NCBI GenBank assembly: GCA_047633055.1
Contig: JBLIEI010000009.1
Location: forward strand, 16,743-80,742
Length of the DNA stretch: 64,000 nucleotides
Origin: CALJFL01 sp047633055
GTDB taxonomy: Bacteria > Pseudomonadota > Gammaproteobacteria > Pseudomonadales > Halieaceae
Reading direction: 5' to 3'
Part shown: positions 33,508 to 42,438 of the stretch, in pieces
Numbering within the stretch: position 1 is the stretch's first letter
How the letters are laid out: each line of letters starts with the position of its first letter
Translations under genes and position numbers: made by a program
The notes under the pieces: model-generated
What the model was told of the DNA's origin: nothing
The model's database searches: none
What the model saw: the letters and a program-made list of their open reading frames with translations, nothing else

Positions 33508-34833
33508 CTAGACTAGGGTCCCGCGTAGGGAGTTTGGCAGCGCTTCATAGACATCGACACTAGCAAAGTTGCCGATCAGGCTTTGGTTGCTACAGGAAAA
33601 GTTGACTACTCGATTGTTCTCGGTACGGCCCTGTAATTGGCCGGGATCCTTTTTGGAGACGCCGGTTACCAGGATTTTCTCGCGATTGCCCACCATGTCC
33701 CTGCTGATTTTTTGTGCTTGCTGAAGGATACGAGTCTGCAATATTTTTAGGCGCTGCTTCTTGGTCTCTTCGTCGGTGCTGTCAGGCAGGTCTGCTGCTG
33801 GCGTTCCCGGTCTGGCGCTGTAGACGAAACTGAAAGAGGTATCAAAACCAATGTCTTCAATGAGTTTCATGGTGGCACTGAAGTCGGCCTCAGTCTCGCC
33901 CGGAAAACCAATAATGAAATCTGAAGATATGCTGATATCGGGGCGAATCTTACGCAGTCTGCGGATTTTTGACTTGTATTCCAGAGCGGTATGTCCGCGC
34001 TTCATGGCCATTAAGATGCGATCCGACCCACTTTGCACGGGTAAGTGAAGATGGTTCACCAGCTTCGGTATTTCTGCGTAGGCATCAATCAATGCATCGG
34101 AAAACTCGACCGGATGAGAGGTGGTGTAGCGAATTCTTTCGATGCCGGGAACCTGTGCGACCAGTGCCAGAAGCTCGGCAAAGTCTACCATTTCAGCCAG
34201 ATGGTTATCGCCGCGGTAGGCGTTAACATTCTGGCCCAGTAGGTTGACCTCGCGCACACCACCGGTGGCCAGGTGAGCGATTTCGGCGATCACGTCATCC
34301 ACTGGCCGAGACACTTCCTCACCGCGGGTATAAGGCACTACGCAGAAGGTGCAATATTTGCTACAGCCTTCCATGATTGAGACAAAAGCGGAGGGGCCTT
34401 CGACTTTCGGGTCGGGTAAACGGTCAAATTTCTCGATCTCGGGAAAGCTGACGTCCACGACCATAGTGCCGCCAGGTCCGCGCTGGTCCATCATTTCGGG
34501 CAGGCGGTGAAGGGTCTGGGGGCCAAATACTAGATCGACATAGGGTGCACGTTTGCCAATTTCCGCGCCTTCTTGGCTAGCTACGCAGCCGCCTACGCCA
34601 ATAATCACGTTCGGATTCTTCTGCTTCAAGTGTTTCCAACGGCCCAACTGATGAAATACTTTTTCTTGGGCTTTTTCCCTTATAGAACAAGTATTTAGCA
34701 GCAATACATCGGCGTCCTCGGGGTTATCCGTGGGCACCAGATCATGGCTTTCTTCCAACAGGTCACGCATACGCGCCGAGTCATACTCGTTCATCTGGCA
34801 ACCATGGGTCTTTATGTACAGTTTCTTGCTCAC
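33508..34833 (-). CDS. miaB: tRNA-2-methylthio-N6-dimethylallyladenosine synthase MiaB
   Basis: 441 residues. Radical-SAM methylthiotransferase acting on A37 of tRNAs. Three cysteines bind the auxiliary cluster (HGCQMNEYDS, NTCSIREKA, GGCVASQEG), and the radical-SAM triad is CSKYCTFCVVPYTRG. The TRAM domain is at the C-terminus. It is the first gene of the miaB-ybeZ-ybeY-corC-lnt set. Confidence 0.97.
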   Translation of the reverse strand: MSKKLYIKTHGCQMNEYDSARMRDLLEESHDLVPTDNPEDADVLLLNTCSIREKAQEKVFHQLGRWKHLKQKNPNVIIGVGGCVASQEGAEIGKRAPYVDLVFGPQTLHRLPEMMDQRGPGGTMVVDVSFPEIEKFDRLPDPKVEGPSAFVSIMEGCSKYCTFCVVPYTRGEEVSRPVDDVIAEIAHLATGGVREVNLLGQNVNAYRGDNHLAEMVDFAELLALVAQVPGIERIRYTTSHPVEFSDALIDAYAEIPKLVNHLHLPVQSGSDRILMAMKRGHTALEYKSKIRRLRKIRPDISISSDFIIGFPGETEADFSATMKLIEDIGFDTSFSFVYSARPGTPAADLPDSTDEETKKQRLKILQTRILQQAQKISRDMVGNREKILVTGVSKKDPGQLQGRTENNRVVNFSCSNQSLIGNFASVDVYEALPNSLRGTLV

Positions 34834-35041
34834 TGATTGCTTGCTCGCGGCGGACCGCAGGCCTATCCTCTGGGTGTGGAAACGGGCAGCAGATTATACA
34901 GAGTTGTCGCCTTTAAACACAGTTCGAATGGAGTCCGGGGGCTGGAATTTCCTGTCCGGGGTGGTAATATTGCCGCCCCCCGAAATCCGGGTGGGTAAAA
35001 ATTGGCGCAACGGCGCATCGGCGCTATCGCATGAGGCAAGA

Positions 35042-35386
35042 ATGGCAAATTATCCCGTTTACAAGGTGATCTTTCAGAACGGTAACCAGGTGTTCGAAGT
35101 GTTCGCCAAGCAAATCTATCAGAGCGATATGTGGGGCTTTATCGAGGTAGAGGAGTTTCTGTTCGGTGAGCGCTCACAGATACTGGTAGATCCCAGCGAA
35201 GAAAAGCTCAAAAATGAGTTCAATGGCGTCAAACGCAGCTATATTCCACTGCAAGCCATTATTCGCATTGATGAGGTCGACAAAGAAGGTACAGGCAAAG
35301 TTTCTGACACGAAGAGCGGCGATAGCAATGTTGCCAGTTTTCCTTTCGCCGGCATTCAGCCGGGTCATCAGGGCAGCGAGGAATAA
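35042..35386 (+). CDS. DUF1820 family protein
   Basis: 114 residues. The conserved start MANYPVYKVIFQNGNQVFEV, then FAKQIYQSDMWGFIEVEEFLFG and the block VKRSYIPLQAIIRIDEV identify DUF1820. The role is unknown. The C-terminal tail is low-complexity. Divergent from miaB, as often found. Confidence 0.9.
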   Translation: MANYPVYKVIFQNGNQVFEVFAKQIYQSDMWGFIEVEEFLFGERSQILVDPSEEKLKNEFNGVKRSYIPLQAIIRIDEVDKEGTGKVSDTKSGDSNVASFPFAGIQPGHQGSEE

Positions 35387-35458
35387 GCTACGCGGCCTTC
35401 AGAGTCCATTTTTAATTCGTCAGAAACCGACCTCGCCGGATAACAACTGACACTCCAA

Positions 35459-35716
35459 TCAGCGCAACGCCTGCCTGACAGGCGCCAGCTTTACGCACAG
35501 AGCAAAGGCCTTAACAGTGGTCTGCACTTCTGACAGCGACGGAAAGGTGGGAGCCAGGCGAATATTAGCGTCCTGCGGATCTTTACCGTAAGGGTAGGTC
35601 GCGCCTGCCGGCGTCAAATCCAGTGAAAGCTGCTGTTCCTGTAATTCCAGATATGTCTGCTCCAGTGCGTTCAGTTCCTTTTTAAGCTGATTGGTACCGG
35701 CCTGCTCAATGTGCAC
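35459..35716 (-). pseudogene. Aminotransferase remnant with in-frame internal deletion
   Basis: An 85-codon open frame joins two ends of a class I aminotransferase. Its first part (LKKELNALEQTYLELQEQQL ending SLDLT) resembles the extreme N-terminus of the 420-residue family that begins L-x-x-E-L-x-A-L-x-x-x-Y-x-x-x-K and continues LDLTRGKP. Its second part (TPAGATYPYGKDPQDANIRL, then APTFPSLSEVQTTVKAF) is the extreme C-terminus of the same family. All of the PLP-binding core, including the Schiff-base lysine, is missing. The joint falls at the shared LT-P, consistent with a deletion at a short repeat. Confidence 0.75.
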
Positions 35717-35885
35717 TGGGTAATCCCTCTATGTACTACTATTGAGTCGATGATGACAATTTTCAATGAACGAGTATACCGCCGCCAGTTTGACGCCGGT
35801 AAGGGGACTATTGGATTTCCGGCTTGAAAAGTCGCCTGTCTCCCCCATATCTATAGGATGAAAATGAACATCAAGGTTGGCAACA

Positions 35886-38309
35886 ATGAGTGATCACGAA
35901 TGGCCCGATGAGGCGGAACTGGTTGAACCAGAGGCCGGCGCGCATACCCCTGCAGTGGCTGACGAAGTTCTACCCGACACGCTTTACCTGATGCCCATTC
36001 CCAACCGCCCATTCTTTCCCGGGCAAGTTCAGCCGATAGCGCTGAATCCGGATGAGTGGGGCAGTACTTTGGCAGCGGTTGATGCCGCGGGCAATGGCTT
36101 GATTGGCTTGTCGTATGTAGAGGGGGCTGATCCGGACAGCACGGACAAACGAAATTTTCCCGAAATTGGTTGTGCGGTTCGTCTTCATAAACCGCCTGTG
36201 CATGCCGATAGCGCCGGTCAGTTTTTGGCGCAGGGGGTTAGTCGGTTTCGAATTGTACGTTGGCTGAATGACAAGCCTCCTTACCTGGTGCAGGTGGAAT
36301 ACCCACGCAGCCAGGGAGATCGGGGCTCAGATGAAATCAAAGCCTACGCAATGGCGCTGATTAAGGAAATCAAAGAACTCATCCCGCTCAACCCACTGTA
36401 CAGCGAAGAGCTGAAAACTTATCTGGCCAATTTCAATCCTAATCAGCCCAGTTTGCTGGCGGATTTCTCGGCAGCATTGACCACGGCTTCAGGGGATTCG
36501 TTACAGGAAATTCTGGATACTTTGCCGCTGCGTTCGCGCATCGAAAAGGTGCTCAAGCTGCTGCGCAAAGAGCGTGAAGTGGCTGAATTGCAGGGTCAGA
36601 TCACCCGTCAGGTCAACGAAAAGGTCTCGGATCAGCAGCGCGAATTTTTTCTCCGTGAACAGCTCAAGATCATCCAGAAAGAACTGGGTATATCGAAAGA
36701 CGATCGAACCTCTGACGAGGAGACGTTTGCCGAACGTATCGCCAATCTGGAGATGCCCGAGGCTGTGGCAAAACGAATTGAAGACGAGATGCACAAGCTG
36801 TCAGTGCTAGAAGCTGGCTCGCCGGAATATGGCGTAACCCGCAACTATCTCGACTGGGCAACCTCGGTGCCCTGGGGTGTTTTATCAGAAGACAACCTGG
36901 AACTGAAATATGCTCGCACAGTGCTCAACGAACATCACGAGGGCCTCGAGGATGTAAAGGATCGCATCCTGGAATTTCTAGCCGTAGGGTCTTTTCGCGG
37001 TGAAATAGCGGGCTCCATACTGCTATTAGTTGGCCCGCCAGGTGTTGGTAAAACCAGTATCGGTCGCTCTGTTGCCGATGCACTGGGCCGTGAATTCTAT
37101 CGCTTTAGTTTGGGTGGGATGCGTGATGAAGCTGAGATTAAAGGCCATCGTCGCACGTATATTGGCGCCATGCCGGGCAAGTTGGTGCAGGCGCTCAAGG
37201 ACGTTCAGGTGTCCAATCCGGTTATTATGCTGGACGAAATCGACAAGATTGGCGCGTCCTACCAGGGCGATCCAGCCTCCGCATTGCTGGAGGTACTAGA
37301 CCCTGAACAGAACAGTGAATTTCTCGACCACTATCTCGACTTGCGGCTAGATTTGTCCAAGGTGTTATTTATCTGCACCGCCAACCAACTGGATACCATA
37401 CCCGGACCACTGCTGGATCGTATGGAGACCCTGCGGTTGTCGGGTTATGTGGCGGAGGAAAAGCTTTCCATTGCGCGCAAACATCTGTGGCCAAAACAGC
37501 TGGCGCGCCACGGTCTATCTGCTGGCCAACTGAAGATCAATGATGCCGGACTAAAATATGTTATTGACTCCTATTGTCGGGAAGCGGGTGTGCGGATGCT
37601 GGAAAAACAGCTGTCTCGCATTATGCGCAAATCCATAATGCAGATTCTGGAGAGCAGAGAAGAGAGGCTGCGGGTCGGTAAAAAAGATATCGATCGACTG
37701 CTGGGCATGCCGCCGTTTCAACCAGACAAGCCCTTGCGCGGCGTGGGCGTTGCCACTGGCCTTGCATGGACTTCCATGGGCGGTGCCACCCTGGCTATTG
37801 AGTCCTCTCAAATTCACACCCTAAATCGCGGTTTCAAAATGACCGGACGGCTTGGCGACGTGATGAAGGAATCTGCCGAAATTGCCTATAGCTACGTTGT
37901 CGGTAACCTCAAACATTATGGCTGCGATCCGGATTTCTTTGATATGAGCATGGTGCATTTGCACGTGCCCGAAGGCGCAACTCCTAAAGATGGTCCGAGT
38001 GCTGGAGTCACTATGGCGACGGCTCTCGTTTCGTTGGCGCGTAAGGAACGTATCAAGCGGCCTTTAGCGATGACGGGTGAACTGAGTTTGACCGGGCAGG
38101 TTTTACCCGTTGGCGGTATCCGTGAAAAGGTAATTGCCGCGCGGCGTAGCAAGATCATGGAATTAATATTGCCGCATGCGAATAAACGGGACTTTGAGGA
38201 GTTGCCGGAATATCTACGCGAGAATATTAATGTGCATTTTGCGCGAACCTATCGCGAGGTGTTCGAGTATGTGTTCCATGAGCATCGGCTGGATAAATCG
38301 CTTCATTAA
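35886..38309 (+). CDS. lon: ATP-dependent protease Lon
   Basis: 807 residues. Cytoplasmic AAA+ protease degrading misfolded and regulatory proteins. The N-terminal substrate domain begins near LPDTLYLMPIPNRPFFPGQVQP; Walker A GPPGVGKTSIG is near residue 383; Walker B PVIMLDEIDKIG follows; the serine-lysine dyad lies in PKDGPSAGVTMATAL (Ser near 705) and VGGIREKVIAARR. The ATG at 35886 is preferred over the TTG at 35877. Confidence 0.95.
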   Translation: MSDHEWPDEAELVEPEAGAHTPAVADEVLPDTLYLMPIPNRPFFPGQVQPIALNPDEWGSTLAAVDAAGNGLIGLSYVEGADPDSTDKRNFPEIGCAVRLHKPPVHADSAGQFLAQGVSRFRIVRWLNDKPPYLVQVEYPRSQGDRGSDEIKAYAMALIKEIKELIPLNPLYSEELKTYLANFNPNQPSLLADFSAALTTASGDSLQEILDTLPLRSRIEKVLKLLRKEREVAELQGQITRQVNEKVSDQQREFFLREQLKIIQKELGISKDDRTSDEETFAERIANLEMPEAVAKRIEDEMHKLSVLEAGSPEYGVTRNYLDWATSVPWGVLSEDNLELKYARTVLNEHHEGLEDVKDRILEFLAVGSFRGEIAGSILLLVGPPGVGKTSIGRSVADALGREFYRFSLGGMRDEAEIKGHRRTYIGAMPGKLVQALKDVQVSNPVIMLDEIDKIGASYQGDPASALLEVLDPEQNSEFLDHYLDLRLDLSKVLFICTANQLDTIPGPLLDRMETLRLSGYVAEEKLSIARKHLWPKQLARHGLSAGQLKINDAGLKYVIDSYCREAGVRMLEKQLSRIMRKSIMQILESREERLRVGKKDIDRLLGMPPFQPDKPLRGVGVATGLAWTSMGGATLAIESSQIHTLNRGFKMTGRLGDVMKESAEIAYSYVVGNLKHYGCDPDFFDMSMVHLHVPEGATPKDGPSAGVTMATALVSLARKERIKRPLAMTGELSLTGQVLPVGGIREKVIAARRSKIMELILPHANKRDFEELPEYLRENINVHFARTYREVFEYVFHEHRLDKSLH

Positions 38310-38354
38310 TTACTAACATTCAGGCGGCTGTGCAGCGCGCAATGTCTGCCTCTG

Positions 38355-39353
38355 CTAGGAGTCTAAAGGTCTCCACTTTCCTGGTGCCGTGGCGGTCACT
38401 ACAGCCCTGGTCGGAGCGGGATGCCCCTCAACAGTTCTCGAATTATCAACCGGATCCAGAAAATCACTCAAAGAATGAAACGTCATCCAATCGGTAGAAC
38501 GCTGTTCTTCTGTTGAGGTGGCATTCACGTCAATGACCTGTGGGTTTTCAAAACCCACTTTTTCCAGCCAAATCTTCAAGGTATCAGTACTAGGCAAAAA
38601 CCAGACGTTGCCCATGCGGGCATAACGGCCTGTGGGTAAGAGCGTATCGCCTGGGCCGCCTTCGATAATCAGTGTTTCCAACACCAGCTGGCCGCCGGGG
38701 CGGAGACTATCGCGCAGTTCCATCAAGTGATCCATGGGGGAGCGGCGGTGGTATAAAACCCCCATTGAAAATACGGTATCAAACGCTTTTAGCTTAGGTG
38801 GCAGGTGCTCGATACCCAGGGGCAGCACCCAGATATTACTTTGTTGCAGGTACTTTTGCAGTGCCCAGAATTGCACAACGAACAGGGGAGTGGGGTCTAT
38901 GCCGATGACTTCGCGGGCACCCTCGCCGAGCATACGCCAGCAGTGGTAGCCGCTGCCGCAGCCGACGTCGAGTACCCGCCTGCCGGTGAGGTTGTCGACG
39001 CTGTCGCGCAGGCGATCCCATTTCCAGTCGGAGCGCCACTCGGTGTCAATGTGTTGGCCGAAAAGTTCATAGGGGCCTTTACGCCAGGGATGCAGGTCTT
39101 TCAGTGCTGTTTCGAGTTGATCACTTAACTGTTCGGGCAATGGGGATTGACTGCTGGCACCGACTTTTGAGTTGTTGATCTGCACGGCGTCAACGTCGAT
39201 ATCGGGGAGAGCGTCGAGTGCCTGTAGCCAACGAGCCAGATCGCCATAGCGCTTCCGCGAAAGTCCGGCGGCAATCTGTTCGGGTAGTAAAGTGGCCCAG
39301 GGAGATAAATCGCCATCGCTCCACTCAGTGATTAGTCTCTGATAGTCGATCAT
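38355..39353 (-). CDS. cmoB: tRNA U34 carboxymethyltransferase CmoB
   Basis: 332 residues. CmoB uses carboxy-SAM from CmoA to make cmo5U34 in tRNA. The SAM-fold loop is RVLDVGCGSGYHCWRML, followed by IGIDPTPLF and FSMGVLYHRRSP, all typical. The start overlaps the end of cmoA by four bases, so the pair is co-translated. Confidence 0.96.
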   Translation of the reverse strand: MIDYQRLITEWSDGDLSPWATLLPEQIAAGLSRKRYGDLARWLQALDALPDIDVDAVQINNSKVGASSQSPLPEQLSDQLETALKDLHPWRKGPYELFGQHIDTEWRSDWKWDRLRDSVDNLTGRRVLDVGCGSGYHCWRMLGEGAREVIGIDPTPLFVVQFWALQKYLQQSNIWVLPLGIEHLPPKLKAFDTVFSMGVLYHRRSPMDHLMELRDSLRPGGQLVLETLIIEGGPGDTLLPTGRYARMGNVWFLPSTDTLKIWLEKVGFENPQVIDVNATSTEEQRSTDWMTFHSLSDFLDPVDNSRTVEGHPAPTRAVVTATAPGKWRPLDS

Positions 39354-40081
39354 TTCAGCGCGACGAGAGAGGCGAAGTTAAAGCACTGAAACCAGACGTC
39401 GCAGCTGCTGAATCCAGCCTGGGCGATACGCTGGCGGTGTTGTTTAAGGGTTTCAGGGATGAGTACATCTTCGATCGAGTCACGTTTTTGCGCGATCTCC
39501 AGATCACTGTAACCGTTTGCCCGTTTGAACTCGTGATGAAGGTCAATGTTGAGTTGATCCAGGTGGGGATCTTCAAAGACGACTTTCTCGGACAGCACCA
39601 TGATGCCGCCCGGGCGAAGGCCACTGTAAATGTTGCGTATGACGTTGTCCCGCTGCGCCTGCTCGACAAATTGTAGCGTGAAGTTCAGGACCACCACGGA
39701 GGCGTTGATAATCTCCACCTCCTGCAACGGTTTGCAGATCAATTCTACCGGTGTGTCATGGGTGTCTGTGTCGACGATGTTGCGACAGCGCTCCAGCATG
39801 GGCTGGGAGGTGTCGACGCCGACTATGGTGCAGTCTGGCACTTGCAGGTTCTGACGCATGGCCAGACTCGAAGCGCCCAAGGAACAGCCAAGATCGTATA
39901 AGTGACTGCCGGCTGTTGCGTAGCGCGCAGCTAGCAAGCCTGTCATTGCTACGATAGTGGGATAGCCAGGGACCGACCGTTTGATCATGTTCGGAAACAC
40001 GCTGGCCACTTTATCGTCGAACACAAACAATCCTGGAGCGGCAAGGGCCTCGGCGTACAGGGTATCGCGCTTATCGCTCAC
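39350..40081 (-). CDS. cmoA: Carboxy-S-adenosyl-L-methionine synthase CmoA
   Basis: 243 residues. Converts SAM and prephenate to carboxy-SAM. Characteristic blocks are FDDKVASVFPNMIKRSVPGY and LYDLGCSLGASSLAMR; VVLNFTLQFVE and LSEKVVFED follow. First gene of cmoA-cmoB. Confidence 0.96.
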   Translation of the reverse strand: MSDKRDTLYAEALAAPGLFVFDDKVASVFPNMIKRSVPGYPTIVAMTGLLAARYATAGSHLYDLGCSLGASSLAMRQNLQVPDCTIVGVDTSQPMLERCRNIVDTDTHDTPVELICKPLQEVEIINASVVVLNFTLQFVEQAQRDNVIRNIYSGLRPGGIMVLSEKVVFEDPHLDQLNIDLHHEFKRANGYSDLEIAQKRDSIEDVLIPETLKQHRQRIAQAGFSSCDVWFQCFNFASLVALK

Positions 40082-40138
40082 AGAGGTGCTCGGTCTGACT
40101 GTGCACCCGCGAGAGGCGCAGTGAGGGTGGAGGCCTGT

Positions 40139-40324
40139 TTAGTTGGCGCTTCGAACCAACTTGGCTTCTTCGCTTGCAGCGGGACTGCCCGCACGCGTAC
40201 TCGGATTGAAATGTGCAAAGTGAGTCGCGCATTCGGTCTCTGTTGGATTCTGTTTGTCGGGGGCAAATTTTATGCTGCGCATAAACTCGACTAATGTTGT
40301 TTTGCCCTGGTCACGTCTTTTCAT
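40139..40324 (-). CDS. Small hypothetical protein
   Basis: 61 residues: MKRRDQGKTTLVEFMRSIKF, then APDKQNPTETECATHFAHFN and a Ser/Ala-rich tail. No signal or membrane segment. It lies upstream of cmoA on the same strand. Coding status is likely but not certain. Confidence 0.45.
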   Translation of the reverse strand: MKRRDQGKTTLVEFMRSIKFAPDKQNPTETECATHFAHFNPSTRAGSPAASEEAKLVRSAN

Positions 40325-40437
40325 GGGTGCTCTATGTGTACAGTTAAATGTTCTTAAGTCTGAGTGTAATCATATCGCCCTAACAAGTAGCGTAACAAAT
40401 GCCTACATTTAATGTGAAATAAGCCCGCTGTGCAGAT

Positions 40438-41010
40438 CTATTTCTCTTTCAGTGCATCCTCCAGCTTGGGAAGTAGTTCAAACAACTCTGGTTTGTTGGA
40501 TTTAATCTCATCTGCACTAAGCCCATGAAGCTCGTGTGGGAAAATCAGCCATTGATCTGTTTCGTGGACGTAGTAGTCGGGTACGCGCTCGCTCTGGTTT
40601 TTGGTTGGCTTGTAGTAGGGGGTGGCGATCCGGATTTCTGGCGTGTTCTTTTTGCAGGCCCTTTTCAAATCAGTAATCGCCTGCTGGATCGACAGGCCGG
40701 TATCATGCACATCGTCTACGAATAAAAGTGAGTCCTCTGCTTCCAGTCGTTTGATAACATAATTCAGGCCGTGAACCAGAACATGGCGACTGCGCTCGTC
40801 AATGCCGGAGTATGAGGAGGTGCGAATCGAGATATGGTCGGCCTCTACGCCCAGTACATCCAGTAATTCTTGCACAGCAATCCCTACCGGTGCGCCACCG
40901 CGCCAGACGCCGACGATATAGTTGGGTCGATAGCCGCTCTGGTAAACCTGCCAGGCAAGTTTGAAAGAGTCTTCTAGTAATTGCTGCGCACTGATGTAGT
41001 GCTTTTCCAT
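40438..41010 (-). CDS. Hypoxanthine/xanthine-type phosphoribosyltransferase
   Basis: 190 residues. The PRPP-binding motif LLFVDDVHDTG is clear, and VGVWRGGAPVGIAVQELLD is the PRT-fold loop. Probably purine salvage (hypoxanthine or xanthine to the nucleotide); the exact base is not decided by sequence alone. The start MEKHYISAQQLLEDS is used; the longer frame begins in a non-conserved region. Confidence 0.82.
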   Translation of the reverse strand: MEKHYISAQQLLEDSFKLAWQVYQSGYRPNYIVGVWRGGAPVGIAVQELLDVLGVEADHISIRTSSYSGIDERSRHVLVHGLNYVIKRLEAEDSLLFVDDVHDTGLSIQQAITDLKRACKKNTPEIRIATPYYKPTKNQSERVPDYYVHETDQWLIFPHELHGLSADEIKSNKPELFELLPKLEDALKEK

Positions 41011-41250
41011 AATGAGTGAGTGTCCTGTTGTTAGTATTTGACAGATAGCTTGCGAGGTTAGCACAGCGTCGGCAGCTTGCCCCGTGTTCGTGAATGTGGA
41101 ATTTTGAAGAGCAACAAAGCAAATGTCGATATACTGTCAGCCGGGCCGGCTATTCGCAGCACTTATTCGCCGACCGAGCGACTTGAAATTGAAACCGTGA
41201 CCTCCTTCTGGCGGACATGTCATTAACGAGAATTACGAAGGAATTGAGTT

Positions 41251-42438
41251 ATGTTGGACGTATTAGGGCAACTCCCCATGGACGCTATTCTGGGGCTGGC
41301 ACAGTTGGCGCGGGCCGACCAGAACCCGGATAAGGTGGACCTTACCGTCGGTATTTATATGAATGAGCAGGGGATTTGTCCTGTGTTTGACGCCATTCAA
41401 CAGGCGCAACAGGCAGTGACAGCTGAAGAAATCACCAAGGCCTATATGCCGCCGGCCGGTGACGCTGATTTTAATACTGGGATGCAGAAGTTGGTGCTGG
41501 GCGAAAACAGCGCTGCTCTGCTGGCGGGTCGTGTCGCCAGTGTGCAGACTCCGGGGGGGTGCGGTGCACTGCGTATTGGTGCGGAAATCATTCAGGCGGC
41601 GAATCCTGGTGCCCGGGTCTGGATCAGTGACCCCACTTGGCCGGTACATATTCCGCTGATCGGCAGCGTCGGCTTATCCTTCGAGACCTATCGCTACTAC
41701 GAGCCGGCGAGTCACGGGGTGAATTTCCAGGGAATGGTAGACGACCTAAAGGGTGCGAAGGCCGATGACGTTGTTTTGTTGCATGGTTGTTGCCACAACC
41801 CTAGCGGGGCTGATCTAAACATGGAACAGTGGGGCGTGATTGCCGATATGGCAGAGGCGCAGGGGTTTACGCCCTTTATAGACACCGCCTACCAGGGGCT
41901 TGGCTTGAGCCTCGATGAAGATGCAGCAGGACTGCGATTACTGGCTGAAAGACTTCCGGAACTGATTATCGCCGCCTCCTGCTCGAAAAATATGGGTCTG
42001 TACCGCGAGCGCACTGGCGCAGCTATTTTTGTTTGTAAGGACCAGATAAGTGCCCAGGCAGTGGCCAGCCAGACCCTGGTGGCCGCTCGCAGAATCTACT
42101 CGATGCCGCCTGCACATGGCGCGCTGTTGGCTGCTCGTATACTCACTGACGCTTCGTTGAATGCCAATTGGCGAGCTGAGCTTGAGCAGATGTGCCAGCG
42201 AATCAACGCGCTGCGGGCGCAGTTGGTGGCTAAGCTTGAGACGGCCACCAATCAGGATTTCGGTTTTATTCAGCGGGAAAAGGGTATGTTTTCTTTTCTT
42301 GGCCTTAGCGCTGAGCAGGCCCAGCGACTGCGCAAGGAACACAGCGTTTATATGCTGGATTCCTCAAGAATTAATGTTGCGGGGGTTAATGCGAGCAATA
42401 TTGACGCCCTGGCTAAAGGCGTGGCTGCCGTAATGTAG
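41251..42438 (+). CDS. Aromatic amino acid / aspartate aminotransferase
   Basis: 395 residues, class I PLP enzyme of the TyrB/AspC branch. Substrate-binding and cofactor landmarks: LTVGIYMNEQGICPVFDAI near the start, LLHGCCHNPSGADL (Asn for PLP), and the Schiff-base lysine in SCSKNMGLYRERTGA. It transaminates phenylalanine, tyrosine or aspartate with 2-oxoglutarate. A GAAGGAATT ribosome site precedes the ATG; the stop abuts convergent uup. Confidence 0.9.
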   Translation: MLDVLGQLPMDAILGLAQLARADQNPDKVDLTVGIYMNEQGICPVFDAIQQAQQAVTAEEITKAYMPPAGDADFNTGMQKLVLGENSAALLAGRVASVQTPGGCGALRIGAEIIQAANPGARVWISDPTWPVHIPLIGSVGLSFETYRYYEPASHGVNFQGMVDDLKGAKADDVVLLHGCCHNPSGADLNMEQWGVIADMAEAQGFTPFIDTAYQGLGLSLDEDAAGLRLLAERLPELIIAASCSKNMGLYRERTGAAIFVCKDQISAQAVASQTLVAARRIYSMPPAHGALLAARILTDASLNANWRAELEQMCQRINALRAQLVAKLETATNQDFGFIQREKGMFSFLGLSAEQAQRLRKEHSVYMLDSSRINVAGVNASNIDALAKGVAAVM

